Shown: positions 21,623 to 36,300, counted from the stretch's first letter. The stretch is 64,000 bases of DNA from Sarocladium kiliense (GCA_030734395.1 JAUZTG010000029.1:3286001-3350000); one strand, 5' to 3'. A program made the numbers and translations. Notes: generated by a model from the sequence alone, not told the origin.

Positions 21623-24600
21623 GATTGCGGACAATGGATGTCGAGTCTGTAAGAATGCAAAGCAAGGCGTAAGCGATTGGCGACAACGACGAGGATGAGG
21701 AAGGGCGATTGAGAGGCAAGACCAGAGGAGGCGAGGAAGGAATGGCAATGCAACACGCAAGCCGTCATTGCATTCTTATGGCCTGAGCTCTTCCCAGTGC
21801 TTCCCAGGTCTTCGCTGACCTCTGCTCCCGATCTGCAAGCAGCTGCCCGTTCCCGTTGGGTCCCTTGACGCCAGGAGAGGCATGTCCGATCGGTTCGTTA
21901 TCTAGCTTCCTAAAGAGGCAAGTTTGCACCCTCACAGTACAGCCCACGGGCGGAGCTGACTTCGCTTTCGGCTGCTTCTACTGGCCAATTGCTCATTTGC
22001 CTATGCGGGGCTGGGCGTTCAAAGCCATGCTCCCCTGACAGATCTATGGCAACCTTGTTTTTTGCCTTCTCTGCCACCAGATAGGCTCCTCTGTAGGCGG
22101 AACTTTTGTCCTCCACCGCGCGATAGTGATTGGCGCTCGCCCAGGTCGGTCGCACCGCAACTGTGGCAGGGCATAAAATGAGATGAACCTCGGAACACGG
22201 CAGGCTGGTCTTATTGTTCACAACGTCGGACGACACCTTGGCCAAGGTCGCTACGCAAGCTGGGGGCCTGCTCGCCAAGTTGCCTCGCTTCCGTCTTCCT
22301 ACCGGCCTCTCCGCCTGGAATAGGATTGTTTATGACTTTGAAAGGTTTGGCCAGGCAACATATGGGTCCCGGAACGGGCCGGGAGTTACCCCCATAGGTT
22401 AGCCAGCTTAAGACCTTGTCCACATTGCCCTACCAGATACCACAACGTAGCAGGAAGAACATGCACACTTTGTCCCAATGGCAAACTCGCATATTAACTT
22501 ACGTGACAGTGTGGTACTCAAGTAGAAACTTGTGTTCGTTCCTGTGCTTCCTATCGCATAGCTTTGTTGAGCCATTACAATTGGTTGTTCTGTACGGAGT
22601 ATGATGGCAAGGTGTACAAGTCTGCAGTAGGTATCGCTTCAGTACATTCGATTCTCCAACCAGAGGTGATTACTGCCGCTCTTTGAACCTTCCGGCTGTA
22701 TGCTGGATGACAAGATGAGGCGTAGATGATTTTGGTCTTCTTTCCAGGTCGTCATCTAGCGGACCAGCATTCCACCCCTTCTATCGCCTTGGAAAGGGAC
22801 GCAACCTTCAAAGAACATCAACTGAAGTCCCTAAGTTACAATTTCTTTGTTTTGAATGTCATTCGACCTATGTATCGAAGCATTGCCAAGTTAGTCTCCG
22901 ACAGCCTGGCCGCGTGACTGTGACAGGCACGTCGTGAACGAAGGCGGTCCAGCAATCCTAACAATGGACATGATATAAGAACGTAATGTTGGAAGTCCAA
23001 AATTTATGGATATTGGGCTGTTGAGTTTTAAGGTATTTGCGATGCGAATTGTCTTTGTTTTGGCTTGGCGTATTGTTACCGTCGATCCCAACCCGTTCGT
23101 CTGCCTTGGTGTGTGCTGGTGCACCGGTTGATGTCTTTCACAACACAGTGACCAGTTGCGCCGCCAACATATCCGTTCTTGTTACAGTCTTCTATTCAGA
23201 AGCTGGCATACGACTACATAGATTGGAGCCTATTGATCCGGAGGCCTCACCAGCTCGAGCCGTAGAACTCGGCACACGAAGACTAGTGGCGTCGCGCATC
23301 TCGGGCAACTGGGACGAGAGGTGCGGGATGATCATCTCAACTAGAGGTGCTCTGCGCAAATATATCCCATAGTTATCCATTCTTGCATGGGATATGACTG
23401 GCCGCGGCGTAGTCACGACCGAGTCACTGCTCGTGCAACTCGGTGCAGATCAAGTAGAATCGGCCTCTGACCGCAAGGATCGGCCAAGGGAGATGACCAT
23501 CGTTTGACAGATTCAGTCTAGGATATATTGTGAATGAGCCCTCAATAAATGGATGTGACTGTGCCTTGGCGAGACGCGTTCTTCGCATCACGCAAAGCCC
23601 ATTATCGGCTGACTGATGTTGCTGACGGACTAGACTCTGAAGTCTGGCTAGACCAGGGAAATAAGAGCTATTGCCCAGAGTCTAACAGGACTTTGACCTT
23701 TTCTTGTCAAGCAGAACACTGATCTCTTGCTCCAGCCTAAACTATATTCTCTCTGGTCAAGAGATGTGGGTTGGGAGTCCGACCTCGAGAGCTCTGAAGA
23801 CTGAAGACTGAAGACTGAAGACTGAATTGAGCTAGGCCAATAGATAGAACAGAGGAATATCGTAGCGCATGCCGCAAATCCTATTTGCGCCTTGATTGCA
23901 GTGTCGTTTTCATCAATAGGTAGGATTATCTGCCGTTGTCAAATGGTTCTCGACCCTTTTTGTGACCGAGGGGTTCATGTCGTTTCCACCAGGTCTTCAC
24001 CTGCCCTGGATTCACCGGGTCAGATTCATATCTTGCCTGGTTTCCTCCAAACCTGATGAGAGATGTCGCTGAGTGCACTTATAATTGGCCTGAGAGACCA
24101 CACGCACATCCAACGTACTGACAGGCTGTTAATAATACCATATCTGTGTGAACGCTGACAACATTGAGCACCTCAGCGTATCATCTATGTTGATCTATGT
24201 TATTTGGCGTGTAGAATCAGTCGACACATGAGCGTCTTAGCAGCATTTTCCCGCAGGCTGCCTCGCCTCATACAAGCTGTCTCTGGTTCATGTCACTTGT
24301 ACGGCAGCCCAAGAGTCCACAGCACTCGAGTCTCGTCCTCAGGTAAGTTCTGAAACGTTTGGACATGGTTGATAGAAACCCATACGATCCAGTTCAGTTG
24401 GCAGAGCGCCTTGAACCCAGCCAGTAACCTACCCTAAAGGATGTGACAAGCGTCGAATCTGCAGACGCACCTCACTCGAGCATGCGAATCGACAGACAAA
24501 CTTCTGACAGTCACCTGAAAGTGTTGCATGAGATTCAGCAGTCTCTCGCCGCTTTTTTTTTCTTGTCACAGTATCATATCTACCCTGCATTAGGTATGCT

Positions 24601-27600
24601 TTCTTCCAGTTCACCCACCATCCTGTCTTCCTCTTGGGTGCTCTGAGTATGATCGGGATAGCGGCATTGCCACTCAGACTAAGAGGATGGGGTAGCCCGA
24701 CACGCTGTAACTCTTCGAGGTTTATTGGGCATCAATTGCTTCTGTCGATGGTGCGTAGATCCTCTGCGTCACACTGACCTTTTGTTGTCTCAAGGGCTAA
24801 GGGCACCACCCGACAATGAATGCGACGGCAGTGACGTGAAGTCCGGCCCGGCTATACCTGGATTGCCGCTGGTTCATTGCCTCTGAGAGGAGGCGGCTTT
24901 CGTATGGCGTCCTCCTTCATATCTGCAATCGCGACCTAGCCTTTCGGCAATTGGTCTGGCTCAAGCGATGCGGGAGCGCGTGGCCTCGTGTGGTCGTAGT
25001 CCGTACACAGCGGCCGAAGAATCTGCAATATTTCTGCAGCCCTCGGATGAAATCGTACGTGAAGCTGGCAGAGTACAGCATCGCCTCTTTGAACTCCCCA
25101 AAAAGGTCATATTCCCGAACCAAGGCGTCGATGGACCGTGTGCCATGTGTGCATTGTGACACGGCCGTTGTAGCTCGCATGAGGTTGTCAATGCTGAGAT
25201 TCACTCTGCAATTGTAAGTGTACACACGAGCCCTCGTTTCCCTCCTATTGTGCACGCCTCCTCTAATAGGCAACTAAGGCTGCTGATTAGTCTTTTCGGG
25301 TACGACTGCTTGCCGATCTCTTGCATGCCAGGGTTCTGCCAGAGTCTCATGACCTGCTCTGGGACGATCCATACTCAGAAGCGGACTCGACGCCGCCTTA
25401 TGTGCGCAAGGAATGCTCAGAAGCAGAATGGAGCTAGTTCTCAATCTACTTCACGAGGACCTGAAGACCACCAAAAGCAAAATGCGTCACGATTTCGTAG
25501 TCTTACGGCTGTTCCGGTCCACGGTTGGTGCCGAGGAACCAGCCTCCTAGTTACTGACCCTGGAGGATACTAGGTGGCTCGGCCAACACAAATCCTGATT
25601 TAAGCTGCCGGCAGTAGCAATGCAGAGCACCTTGCGTCCCAATACTAAGCCCGGCAAACTTCTCGCCAGGTCCGAAGGCTTCGATGCAACTTGCAGCGTC
25701 CGTTATGGTGGAGTCGCAGGCGCAGATGCAGCTGCAGACGGACACGGCTGAGAGTGTCACCTTGTAGTGCATGTCATGTATCCACGATGCTCTGGGTACC
25801 ATCCATACAAATGCACACCGATAATGACCAGGCAAGCCGAGCTGCATGCCACTCATTCTGGTACAAATGTCGCCACATTCCGCATCATGCAACCGATCTT
25901 CAAGATCGCTCTCGAGCCTCTTATCAAAGTCTCAACACTGGCTAGAAGCTTCATGTGCAGTCCGGACACGGTTGAGCGGTCCCCTGGATGCGAGGTGGCG
26001 TCGCATGCATGCCCAAAATGAGCGCAGGACAACACATTCCGCATCTGCATTCTGCTGCCCGCCCACAGAAGAGCTGCTCCAGAATCCGCAACCCTCCGCC
26101 GTGAGCATGGCAGGGAGAAAGCAGCGTCGTCTTCGACTCTCAAGATGTCAGCGAGTTTGGCTGCCAGTCCGGCTATATTTCTCCTTGGTCACGTCAGATC
26201 GGACGATTTGTCTTAGTTTGCTGCGCTTCTAGATCTCGTGGCTGCCCAGCTAGGTGTGAGAACGGATGGGTGATCTGATCTTTGCAGGGATGACGCGAAT
26301 TTCATGCAGGGTTTGCCCTATTCCTGCAAGGAAGACGTGCGATTGTGGTATATGACACTTGCAGAAGATAACAGCCCATGTCTGCATGTCATTTGTGAAT
26401 GCTGCACGCCAATATGAACTTGTGGCTGGTTTCCAACGGACAACGGTTGTAAATGTGAAGCGGCACTCGGCAAGGTCAGAAAACAACGAACTAAAGTCCG
26501 GAGCTCATGGACATGTCGTGGAGCACACATGTGCTGGGGCACAGATTAATTCCTTCGGCTGCATTATCCTGCTTCCGCGACGCGGGATTGTTGCGTTTGG
26601 TGCCACTCTGTCTGGCAAAGAGTAGCTATCCCTGACATCATTTGGAGACACTCTGAATGCGTGCGAGCAATTCAACTTGAAGATCATGACGGGACGAGAA
26701 GTGGCTATACTGCATGAAAACTAAGGCCATCGGTACAGTTTGGCTCCATTATCGACATTATGCCCGGTGACGCACGCCACAAGTTCTAGGCCATGAGGTG
26801 GACAGAACGAGGTTGATCGGATCGTGGCTGCGACTCGAGACGGCAATTCTCTGTGCGGGAAGTGTTGGGGGGTGGTGTGTCGAATGTGGTGAAAACCTGA
26901 AAACGATGTCGAAACAGAACGGCACTGCACAATAACCACAAGCATCGTCCAGCATCGGCTCATTGCTCTCCATAGTCGAACGAATCAAGGTAAAACAACA
27001 TGGTACAGTTCTAGGCTGCGACCGAAAAGCGCATGCAATAAATCCCTGGTCGAGAGTCATTTCGTTTCATGGCGGAATTACCCTCCTTCAGGGTGGTATC
27101 GACGCAAATGTAGCTTGACCTTCGGTGTAGGCGAGACTCTTCTGGGACTCATCCCGCTGGGGGTGAGAGCAACAACGGTACCTCGAACAGCCGTGGAATG
27201 CGACCCTGCATCACAATTTCTTGCGCCCGTCTGCCAGGCACATCGTCCAACAAGCTTGTAAACCTGGCGAATTACTGAAGTTGGTGGCTCACTGCACCCT
27301 TGGCACAAAAGCGATCCAGACTACGGAGTACCAATCGCTGATCTCGGGCCGTTTCGAGTGTTTTCGAATGCTATCGCATCTCGACAAGCTGCAGCCGAAG
27401 CCTGACGTCGAGTGATTGAAGTGCCATCAAAGTGACATCTCAAGTTGGGTACGTTGGTGGGTGCCATAGGCCGTACCGCACAGAGCTCAGTGTCGACGAG
27501 CTTGCTTGCGTGCGGAGCTGAACTGATCCGTGCAAAAAGCTTAGCAAGGCCACTGTTGACTTGGCGAAAGCGACTCGGATGGTCTGAGAACGGAAGACCA

Positions 27601-30600
27601 TGGTTATCTGTGCTTGCCGTAAGGCTAGAGGGATCGACTGCAGGTTCCTATCGTAAGCAGGCGCCAAAAAGTCCCTCAGAAGTTATGCACACTATTGTAA
27701 ATCTTGAGAATTGGTCAAACACCCCGAAGTTGGGGAAAGGTACAATTCGTCAGCTCGGAGCTATTCGCAAGCTCACAAACTGGAGGGGACCCCGCCTCTC
27801 AGAAGATGCGCACCACCATGGCCTCAACCTGGCTAGATCCATGTGAGACATTTGTGGGAACAGTAGGAGTTCCCCAACTTGCATTGAGCAGCAGCGTACT
27901 GAGCTGGAGTCGCTCAGGGAATCTAGCAGCAGACTGCGGATGTGAGTAAATGATCCTGTCAGTCGATTGTAGACTGCCTGTCTTCGCAGCACAGAACACT
28001 CATGAATACGCGAATTGTTTGTCCGGAGTGCATCGCCACATAATCTGTACTCTCGTCTTGTGAGGATGTGGACCCTCGACGAAGGATGGGTCAGGCCTGA
28101 AAGATGCATGATTAGCAGGCGCCAAGGGTCAAGAGAAGATGTAGGGTCCATGCCTGTATTGGCACGGTGGAGTATACGGGTACAGGCGCGAATGAGTTCT
28201 ATGGAGTACACCAGCACACAATGTGTATGCCTCAGCTACCGAGAGGACCAGCTCTGGGCGAAAGTGGAGGAGGCGGACCGTGTCGGCTTGTTGTTCAGTG
28301 ATGAGCCGGGATCTGCAAGAGGTTCAGATTACACGTTGCAAGTTCAACGGAAAGATGAACATTGGACCAACGGACAACAATCAAAGGCAGCAAGGATTCT
28401 GGTGGGAATAGGCGGATCGGGCCAGCGGCGAAAGCGGCAGGTCAATCATTCTGGATCCTCGGCAGGTCATTGACCTGGTTGTTGCTGGGCAATGTCTGAA
28501 CCCGTTCTGCGCGTCTTCGGAGGATCAACAGATTGGGGAAGAAGAACGTAAGGAACCATGGGGCTCTTCGATGGCGTTCACACTGGTTCGGGGGGTATCT
28601 GGAGTAATAATTGGAAAGCGTTGTCCCCTGCCGTGGAAGAAATTCGGCGTGCGTGGTGGTGGTAGACGTTATCAGGTTGTCACATGAAAGCGTGAGGTGG
28701 AAGGCACACTGTTCCTGAAATGCCCTTCCCTTTGTCGAGGCGCGACTCTTACCTTCCAGCTAGCAGCGGGCGGGAGAGAGAGATGGTGGCAGGAGGCGGC
28801 AAGACGTGGCGTCGTACCCTCCGGACTCCAAGTGCATCCTTCCTTCCTCAGGTACTCCCAAATGAACCCATTGGCCCCTTCCAGAGCTAGCTAATGGGAT
28901 TGGGGATTCGAGAAAAGTCTCGCCCGAAGATATTCAAGCCCGATGTTGGTCGATGAAGAAAGCACCTGCATGGGGACATTCTGCACCATCTTTCTAGGAT
29001 TTGGTTGGTCAATGGCTTCAAAGTATTCGGTACCTCGACGGGGGCCTTCTCGGTGGTTGGCCAGGTTGTGGTTGGTCGGTAGACACAACAGCAGTGCCTG
29101 CATCTTCCTCGCTCCACACTCTCCTGCAGCCACTGGCCGAAGCACAGTGCGCGAGTATCGGAAGCCTCTGCCACCTGGAACAGTGGCTTCTGCAGCACCT
29201 GCGTTAGCTGCCGGTGTTGAAGACTGGACGGACGGCGGCTGGAGGATTAAATGCTAAGGCACCTTACGCTGCCACGAACGGTGGGATCAGCCGGGTTTTC
29301 TCGCATCGAACCCACCTTTGGCTCCCCTCTTCCCCTCTTCACTACATCACACCCACACTTTTGCGACGTGCGATGCGGACATGGGCATGTCACCACCGGA
29401 TCTCATGCCATCTTCCATCCATCCAGACCAGAGTTTGTTGGACCAACACGACATATCCCTTCTGTTTCTGCTGCATGCGCCTGGTTGCTAGTGCTGCAAC
29501 GCTCTTGTCTGTTCCTGATGTATGCTGCGGCTAACACCAATCCGAGCTTGCATCTTCGGGCGGCCCGTGCGATAGTCTGGCAGCATCCCCCCTCCTTCGC
29601 CACAGTCGAAGGCGTTGAGCCTACCTCTCTATGCCATGCAGTTTCCATCGCAGATCGTCGCCGGGATGGGGCCCTTCGGTGCGGGAAATCCCTCCCGGTT
29701 GGCCCATCAATTACTCTGGTTGTCATTGATCCATGGTGCATGTTGAAAAATGGTGAAAGAAGCGGTTTCAACATGAGTGCATCAGTACTATTGCGTGCTT
29801 GCAAGTCGTGTTCCCATGTTCAATTTGCTGGTTCGCCTCTTTATGCTGGTGCTCGGTAGTTCCTCGTCTCTCAACTCTCACGGTGGATTGCGGCCATGAG
29901 CCTTCGGACACTTGTTGTTGCAGAAAACGCGCGAGTCTGCATGTACGCTGTGGCTCTAATTCGTTTGCCCGCTCCAGGTCTCGCCGCCGTTGTCGTACCA
30001 AGCCTCTGTCTCAGCGCCACTGGACGACCAGGCTTGCCAGTCTGCGAATCGAGAGAGAATATTCAATTGCAGCCCCGATAATCTCTGTCGCCTCTTCGAC
30101 CCGCGATCCTTATTGGCAACATGGCTTTCATTGCCCCTCTCCCGTGATAGTCACAAGGTCGGTCCAGGCTACGGAGTGGATGTTTCGAGGTCATGGTACT
30201 ACACATACACCATCCAATGTCCTGGCTGGACTTCGGTCACGACATACCAGAGCCCACCGAACCCCTTTCGTTCCCGTCCCGAGCTCTTCACGCGCGTAGC
30301 TAGTCCACCACTCACCGACGAGGAAGCTGTACGTCTCGTGACAGCGGCCAAGCTGTCTGACAATGGCACAACTTGTGGGTAGACGAGAGCTCAATGCAGG
30401 CTCAAGGATCGGCCAATCCGTGTGGATCGTTAACATCAGAGAGGAGCCACCAAGGAACCATAAGACCACAGGACAACGTTGAACATGGTTTTGCAGGGTC
30501 TTTCGCAGGATGGAGACTGGGGGAAGCCGCTTTGCCTGGCCTGGCAATCCACGATACGATGGCGCTAACGGCGTTGTTGTGGACGCGCGCGCCTCAATTG

Positions 30601-31646
30601 CCTTGCACAATATCGGAGGCTTCAGACTACTAGCTGCGAGCTCTTTCCAAGCCTGGCATCGCTCAAGCATGCTACAATCTCGCCTACCACTTGCTCTGCG
30701 AAAAAGAGGTCGGATGGAAGCGGGCAAAGCGACGCCATGCACACACATCTTCATCGACACGCCCCTCCTCCTCCTCCACGAGAGCCGCCGTCGACGCCCC
30801 TCCATATCGCTGTGCGCCTCCTCCACTCCACTCCCCCCACTGGCGCTAATGTACTACACCCTGCACCGTCGAGGACTGCACTGCAATCCTTGTCGCCGTC
30901 GACTCGCTCCAGGTCCAGCCAGGCCAGATCTCGACGTCCTTTCCTGACGTGACATCGAATGGACGCGCGAGGCACGCCGGCTCGACGCTATGTCGTCTTC
31001 AGACCCTCTGTTTCTCCATGCTCATGCATGACATGATATGACATGGGCCGTCCTTGGTCGCAGCCGACGGACTTGTGGCTACCCTGCGTTTAGCTGTTTG
31101 CGCGGCCGATTGACCAGAGTAGGTATATAGCCTGCTCACATCCCTCCTGCTGTGCTCTTGCCTCAAGGTCTGGTTTTCTCGAAGACTCAGGTCGCCAATT
31201 CGAGGACTCAAATCACATCTGACACCGCTTGCCGATTATCCTTATACTTGCGAAACTCAACCATGGGTTCATTTGGGGTATAAGTCTTCTCCCAAGTCCA
31301 CACTGCCCGGCCCAATAGCTTGGCTGCCACCTGGTTGAGGACGATACCGGACGACAACAGTATCGCCCGCTCTCACAGAGCTTTGTACAGTGAATAAGTG
31401 CTGTCCGACATCTCCGTTGGTGGTTCACGAGTTCTTCTGTGCTCGCTATAGCTGGCTGCCACCAATCGACAATCACCTGATAGCAAGTTGCGAACAGCAA
31501 GTCACCGTCACTCCCCACCCATTCTGGCTTGACCATCTGCATACGAGCAGTCCAGATCACCTCTTCGAAATCCTTGCTCTGCATTCGCAGCTCAGTTTAG
31601 TCTGTCTTCCTAGCAAGAGCAACATTGTTCTACCGCCCTCGCAAAA
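21623..31646. other. 10-kb gene-poor region
   Basis: The first few hundred bases are the carboxypeptidase promoter. Beyond that I find no gene I can support. Many frames of 60-210 residues open on both strands and overlap in every phase, with no family motif, signal-peptide pattern or matching splice sites that would join them. There is no transposase, reverse-transcriptase or integrase motif, no long terminal repeat and no obvious tandem array apart from a short heptamer repeat at 23.8 kb. A Cys-rich minus-strand frame at 25551-25892 is discussed as a weak candidate. The final 500 bases (31150-31646) are the promoter and leader of the polysaccharide synthase. Confidence 0.5.
23794..23826. 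repeat. Heptamer tandem repeat (CTGAAGA)n
   Basis: Four perfect head-to-tail copies of CTGAAGA followed by a partial fifth. It lies in the gene-poor region and is not part of any supported reading frame. Confidence 0.9.
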
Positions 31647-33316
31647 ATGAACTCGTTTCTCGAGCCGGTCTTCGTAGCCTACGATCAGCTTTCTGCGTGG
31701 GTCGCTTCCTTCGACTTCATCTACAATACCGCATTCTGGGGCTACCTATTCCTCGTCCTTTGGTACGAACCGCTCATTCCTATATTCTTTTTCTGTTTTT
31801 CTCTCTTTTTATGAAAAAGAAAATAACTGACACCATCGCTTTAGGGTCCATCGATACACACGACTCCTGGTCCATTGCGTAAGCCACTGGCGTTACAAAT
31901 CGAAACCTATTCCCTTGGAGCCTACGTTCACCAGCAAAGATGTGACTGTCGTCATTCCTACGATTCACACCGTATTCGAAGAACTCAGGCCTTCGCTCAT
32001 GAGCATCTTGGCATGCAAACCAGCTGAGCTCATCCTGGTAACCACGACGAGCAAGAAACCCGCCCTGGATCGATTGGCGAAGACTTTGGGTCACCCAAGG
32101 ATTCGAGTCTTCTGCACAAGAATTGCCAACAAGCGACTTCAAGTGTGCAAGGCGCTCCCAAGGGTGAAAACTCCGATCACCATCATGGCCGACGATGATG
32201 TGACCTGGCCACCTACTTTGATGCCGTGGATCCTGGCGCCTTTCGAGGACCCCAAGATCGGTGGCGTTGGAACATGCCAACGGGTCCGCCGAGAATGGTC
32301 AGCTTCGTGGTCCACACAGATCTGGAACTGGCTCGGTGCCGCCTACATTGAGCGTCGTAACTTTGAAATCTCTGCGACGCACAACATTGATGGCGGTACC
32401 TCCTGCATGTCTGGACGGACCGGTGCATACCGATCTGAGATTCTCGCGAGCAGCGATTTCATCGAGGGTTTTCGCCACGAGAAGTGGAGGGACTGGATCC
32501 TGAACGCTGACGATGACAACTTCGTTACGCGATGGCTGGTTAGCCACCAGTGGAAGACGTGGATTCAATATGAGCCTGAGTGCGAGATCGAGACAACCTT
32601 GGAGAACGGCCTCAAATTCCTTTACCAGTGTTCTCGCTGGGCACGGAGCAATTGGCGAAGTAACTGGACAAGCCTCGTTACGGAGCGCTATGTTTGGACG
32701 TGAGTGATGCTGAAACAGTCTTCTTCGGGGTGAAAACTAATGGAAGTGCCAACAGTCAGCAGCCATGGTGCACCTATGCTCTCCATTTCGCCACATTCAC
32801 ATCACTGGCTTTTCTTGTCGATCCGCTCTTGCTTGCGTCACTCTGGTGGGCGACTGCTGGCTGGGTCCCCCAAGCTCGGTATACCGCGTTTTGGGCCCAG
32901 TTCATCTTCATGTTTGCCTTTACCAAAGTGATCAAGCTCGTTGGACTATTCCGGCGCAACCCAAGTGATTTCAAATACTTGCCCATCTCCATCGTCTTCG
33001 GCTACTTCCACGGTCTGATCAAGCTTTACGCGCTTTTCACGCTTAACATGGTACGTCTTACAGTTGGGCAGTTTCACCTTTAGCCTTGTCGATCTCTCTT
33101 CTAACATGACAACAGACCTCGTGGGGTAGTCGTCCAGATGGTGATGACAATGACTCTTCGCGGCTTGTTCCTCTGCCTGGTAAAACGGACAGGGTTTCGG
33201 ATGCGAAAACTGAAGAAAACGGTCTTCAGTATGACGACGAGTCAGATGACGAATCCCATGTTCCTTTCGAGGAAAAGGACGACATTGTCCAGCTGGACAC
33301 ACCTTCGCAACAGTGA
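31647..33316 (+). CDS. Cps1-type family-2 glycosyltransferase (polysaccharide/hyaluronan-synthase-like)
   Basis: Processive membrane glycosyltransferase resembling Cps1 of Cryptococcus and other fungal cell-wall or capsule polysaccharide synthases. Four exons: 31647-31762, 31845-32699, 32756-33050 and 33116-33316; 488 residues, phases consistent. An N-terminal TM (FWGYLFLVLW) crosses the first intron. The cytosolic GT2 domain starts at DVTVVIPTIHTVFEELRPSL. Donor-binding Asp residues lie in PITIMADDDVTWP, acceptor-side motifs in WILNADDDNFVTRW, and the product-binding QxxRW motif is QCSRWARSNWRSNW. At least three TMs follow (FATFTSLAFLVDPLLLASLWW; AQFIFMFAFTKVIKLVGLF; SIVFGYFHGLIKLYALFTL), then the family signature LNMTSWGSR across the last intron and an acidic tail. 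All catalytic motifs are present. It stands alone between two gene-poor stretches. The actual polymer is unknown. Confidence 0.93.
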
Positions 33317-36300
33317 TTTATTCTATCAGGCGCGAGGCAGCAGTTTTGTGCCCCGACATTGTCTTACAAGGGACCTCGCTGTACCCAATAGCTTCGACAA
33401 CCTTGTCCGACGTCTTCGAATGATTTCTCAACGACTTCATGAGCCACGTTTCCTTTTTTGAGGCGGTTTGGCGTCACAACTTTATATGTGCTTTTAGATC
33501 GGGCTGGGACACATTATGGATCGCAGGGTATGCCCGAAATCGGGCAGGAACAGCCCATTCTTCTTTCTGCTGTAATAACATTGGCAAGGAACGGTGAAGG
33601 CAAGGAAGCTTGCGTATAGCAAAGTCTCCGGACCTAATCACAGGAAGGTCAAAAGGCTCGCTGGAGAGCCAGGTGCTCAGGTCAAAAAAAAAGTCTGTTG
33701 TTATTTTCCAGGTTTCCTCTTCTTTCCGTCAGGGTTCGAGCTCAGCATCAGTGATTCTCATTCTCGCTTCGGGCATGGCAACAAGTGCCTTTTTCAATGA
33801 GGCACTAGCAGCAACAAATAGTTATTGATTGCCACTTGGGGTCAATTTGTTTCGCAATGGGAGGCTTCGGCGAAAGCCTTGAGGATTCATCAGGGTACAT
33901 TTGGCAATGAAATTGAATCATTTGATACGAATTTAATTTGTTTGGCTTCCAAGTGCATGTTCGGTGCCTTTAGGCTTCTGCATGGTTCAAGACTCTCTTT
34001 GCAGAACAGCTGGGTGTCTTAGTCCCATCGCAAGAGAGCGTACCTGGGTGTCACGTGCAAGTTCGGCATTGACTGATGAGAGCCATTACGAGAGCTTTCA
34101 GAAACATCACGTATAACAAGGTATGGCATGTCCAGATGCCGTCGAATCGTGCTCGTACACTGACACTACAGGAATGGTTCTTGTACGCCATTGGGGCGAA
34201 AACAAGAAAAAGTGTTACGAAGCCTCATTTTCAGGTCACTCTTGGCCTTTGACTCTGCATTAGCTTCGATGACAGCAATCTTTTTTACTTCATTTTCGCC
34301 TCCAAATCGGAAGGGGGGCGGGGTCTGTATGACTGTGTTGTGTCAATTCCCGATTCAGGACCTGCAAGGCAGCGGAGACATTTTACGATGGGAGGGAGGG
34401 GCGTGCATCGGAATGCCATTTCTTCCTTTCAGGCTACTCTGTTGTTTTTTGTGGTTTGAACGATACCTTGTGGTGGAAGAGGAGAAGGGGGGCCGCTTGT
34501 TGCGGCAGGTACATGAAGCTGATGATAAGCATGTTGTATTGGGAGTATCCCGTGTAGAAGAGGGTGGCATAGGGCACGGACGGATGACTTGAGCGTCTGC
34601 GGTTCTAGAAACAACTGTGTAGTTGTAGATACTACCTCCTTGCTTTCATTGTGCCAGTTGGCAGCTGCTGTTTTGTTCACCATGATAACGCATTGTTATG
34701 TGCATGATGCAATGCTACAAGACGCAATGCAACAGGTTTCCCGCAAGCCACCGAACAAGAAGAAAACAACAACGCACAAGATACTGTACATAGAGTCGTA
34801 CCCTTGACTCGTCGAAACGAGTAGCGGATGGTGGTGGGGTGTGTGCTGTTTCGTCAAATGCCGGCGAACGAGAGGGGAGAAGGGCGCTGGGATGCAGTGG
34901 CTAGCTACTCCGTACATGGACTACTGTGATGTTCGACGATGTTATGCATGACAAGTGGCGCCGCGCGAGGCGATCAGAGTAGTCTTAGAAGTGGGCGAAT
35001 GATACATGCGGGTATCTTGGCTTTCTGTGTTGGGGGAGGTTGGGAAGTTGAGGGATCATGGATGATGTTGTCGGAGTGGGTTTGGCATGGTGGAGGGAAG
35101 TACAGTGTGAGAGTCTCCCGAGCACAGTGTTTGCCTACCCCCTCCCCCTCCTCTCCATGATCCATCATCCCTCTCCCTCCATCAAAGAGTGCTTGTCTTT
35201 CTTTGTCTGGTTCACCTTTGGTTCCTCCACCCTTCGCAGCGCCCTAAGTTCCGACCCTCCCACCTCGAGACATGCAGGCCGAGGCGCCATTATTGGGGGT
35301 TGTGCCAAACGTCACTCTCGCTTCCTGGCGGCTACTGCGGAACGTTCATAGCAAAACACCAATGCATTTCGTCGTTCACAATTCCGCTTCAACGGGCTAC
35401 GATCCTCGTCACGGCAATACGCTCACCTCAGCAGGAGCTAACAAATTGCTGGGCACCACCTTCATCAATCTTCGCTTACGTATTGTTTGTCTCCATTTCC
35501 TAATTTTGGTATGGAGGGAGTGATGTGATGTCCCTAGCTGCTGACGTCGACGCTCGAAAACGTACATACTTCGCATAGCCTCTATGCTCTTTTGTCTGTG
35601 TTATGTCCGCTTCACGCAAAGCCTGTCTAGACTGTGGACACTGTCAAGTTCCATCCTCGGTTTGTGGTCATATTGGTTGTGGATGATGAACGAGCGCTGT
35701 TGGCCTAGGCACTGGCCTTTGGCTCCTCGAGAATCTGCCCGAGGTACTTTCCTCGCTTCTCCAATCATTTTGCAACTATATGCAAAGTCAAGCAAAGTGC
35801 TGACTCGATCAATAGCTCTTCAACCGTTCACGTACTGTGTGGCACACCGTCCGACATCCGAACATAAGCGATTTAATGGCACGTTTCCATTTTGACTCGA
35901 ACCCGCATGATTGCGCAGTATCGGCTGTCTGACAGGAAAGGATCCAGAACGTGCAAAGTTCGTGCATGCTGACGTTGTCTGAGACATTACGGTCCATCCT
36001 CGCGTGATCAACAGTGACGCCAGTTTCGGTTAACAATCATTAGCCCATGACACTAAATTGGCTCGATCTCTTCCCTGTTTACCATACCAAGCAAGACAGG
36101 CGGGAACTGGAAAGAGACCATGCTCTTCCAAGCTTTGAGCTGAAGTTCGGATCAATGAGGCATCCCTCCCTTTCACTGGCTGGGGTCATAAGTTTTTGGG
36201 GCACTCACTCAAATAGTGTCGCGATCCCACTCCGTTCAGCTTTTGAGCTCTCGTGATAGCTGCATAGACATGCATCAAGATGCATGTAACAGGGCGGGAT

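Noticed and set aside
24381..24462. tRNA-like stretch with an A-box-like AGTTCAGTTGGCAGAGC and a later TCGAATC
   Set aside because: No acceptor stem or T stem pairs around it and the B box is imperfect; at best a degenerate tRNA relic.
29251..30826. Frames of about 200 codons on plus (29251-29859) and minus (30191-30826)
   Set aside because: Amino-acid composition looks random, no domain, many overlapping frames in the same segment.
35880..35915. Perfect reverse-complement B-box-like GGGTTCGAGTC on the minus strand
   Set aside because: No A box or cloverleaf can be drawn upstream; judged a chance match.
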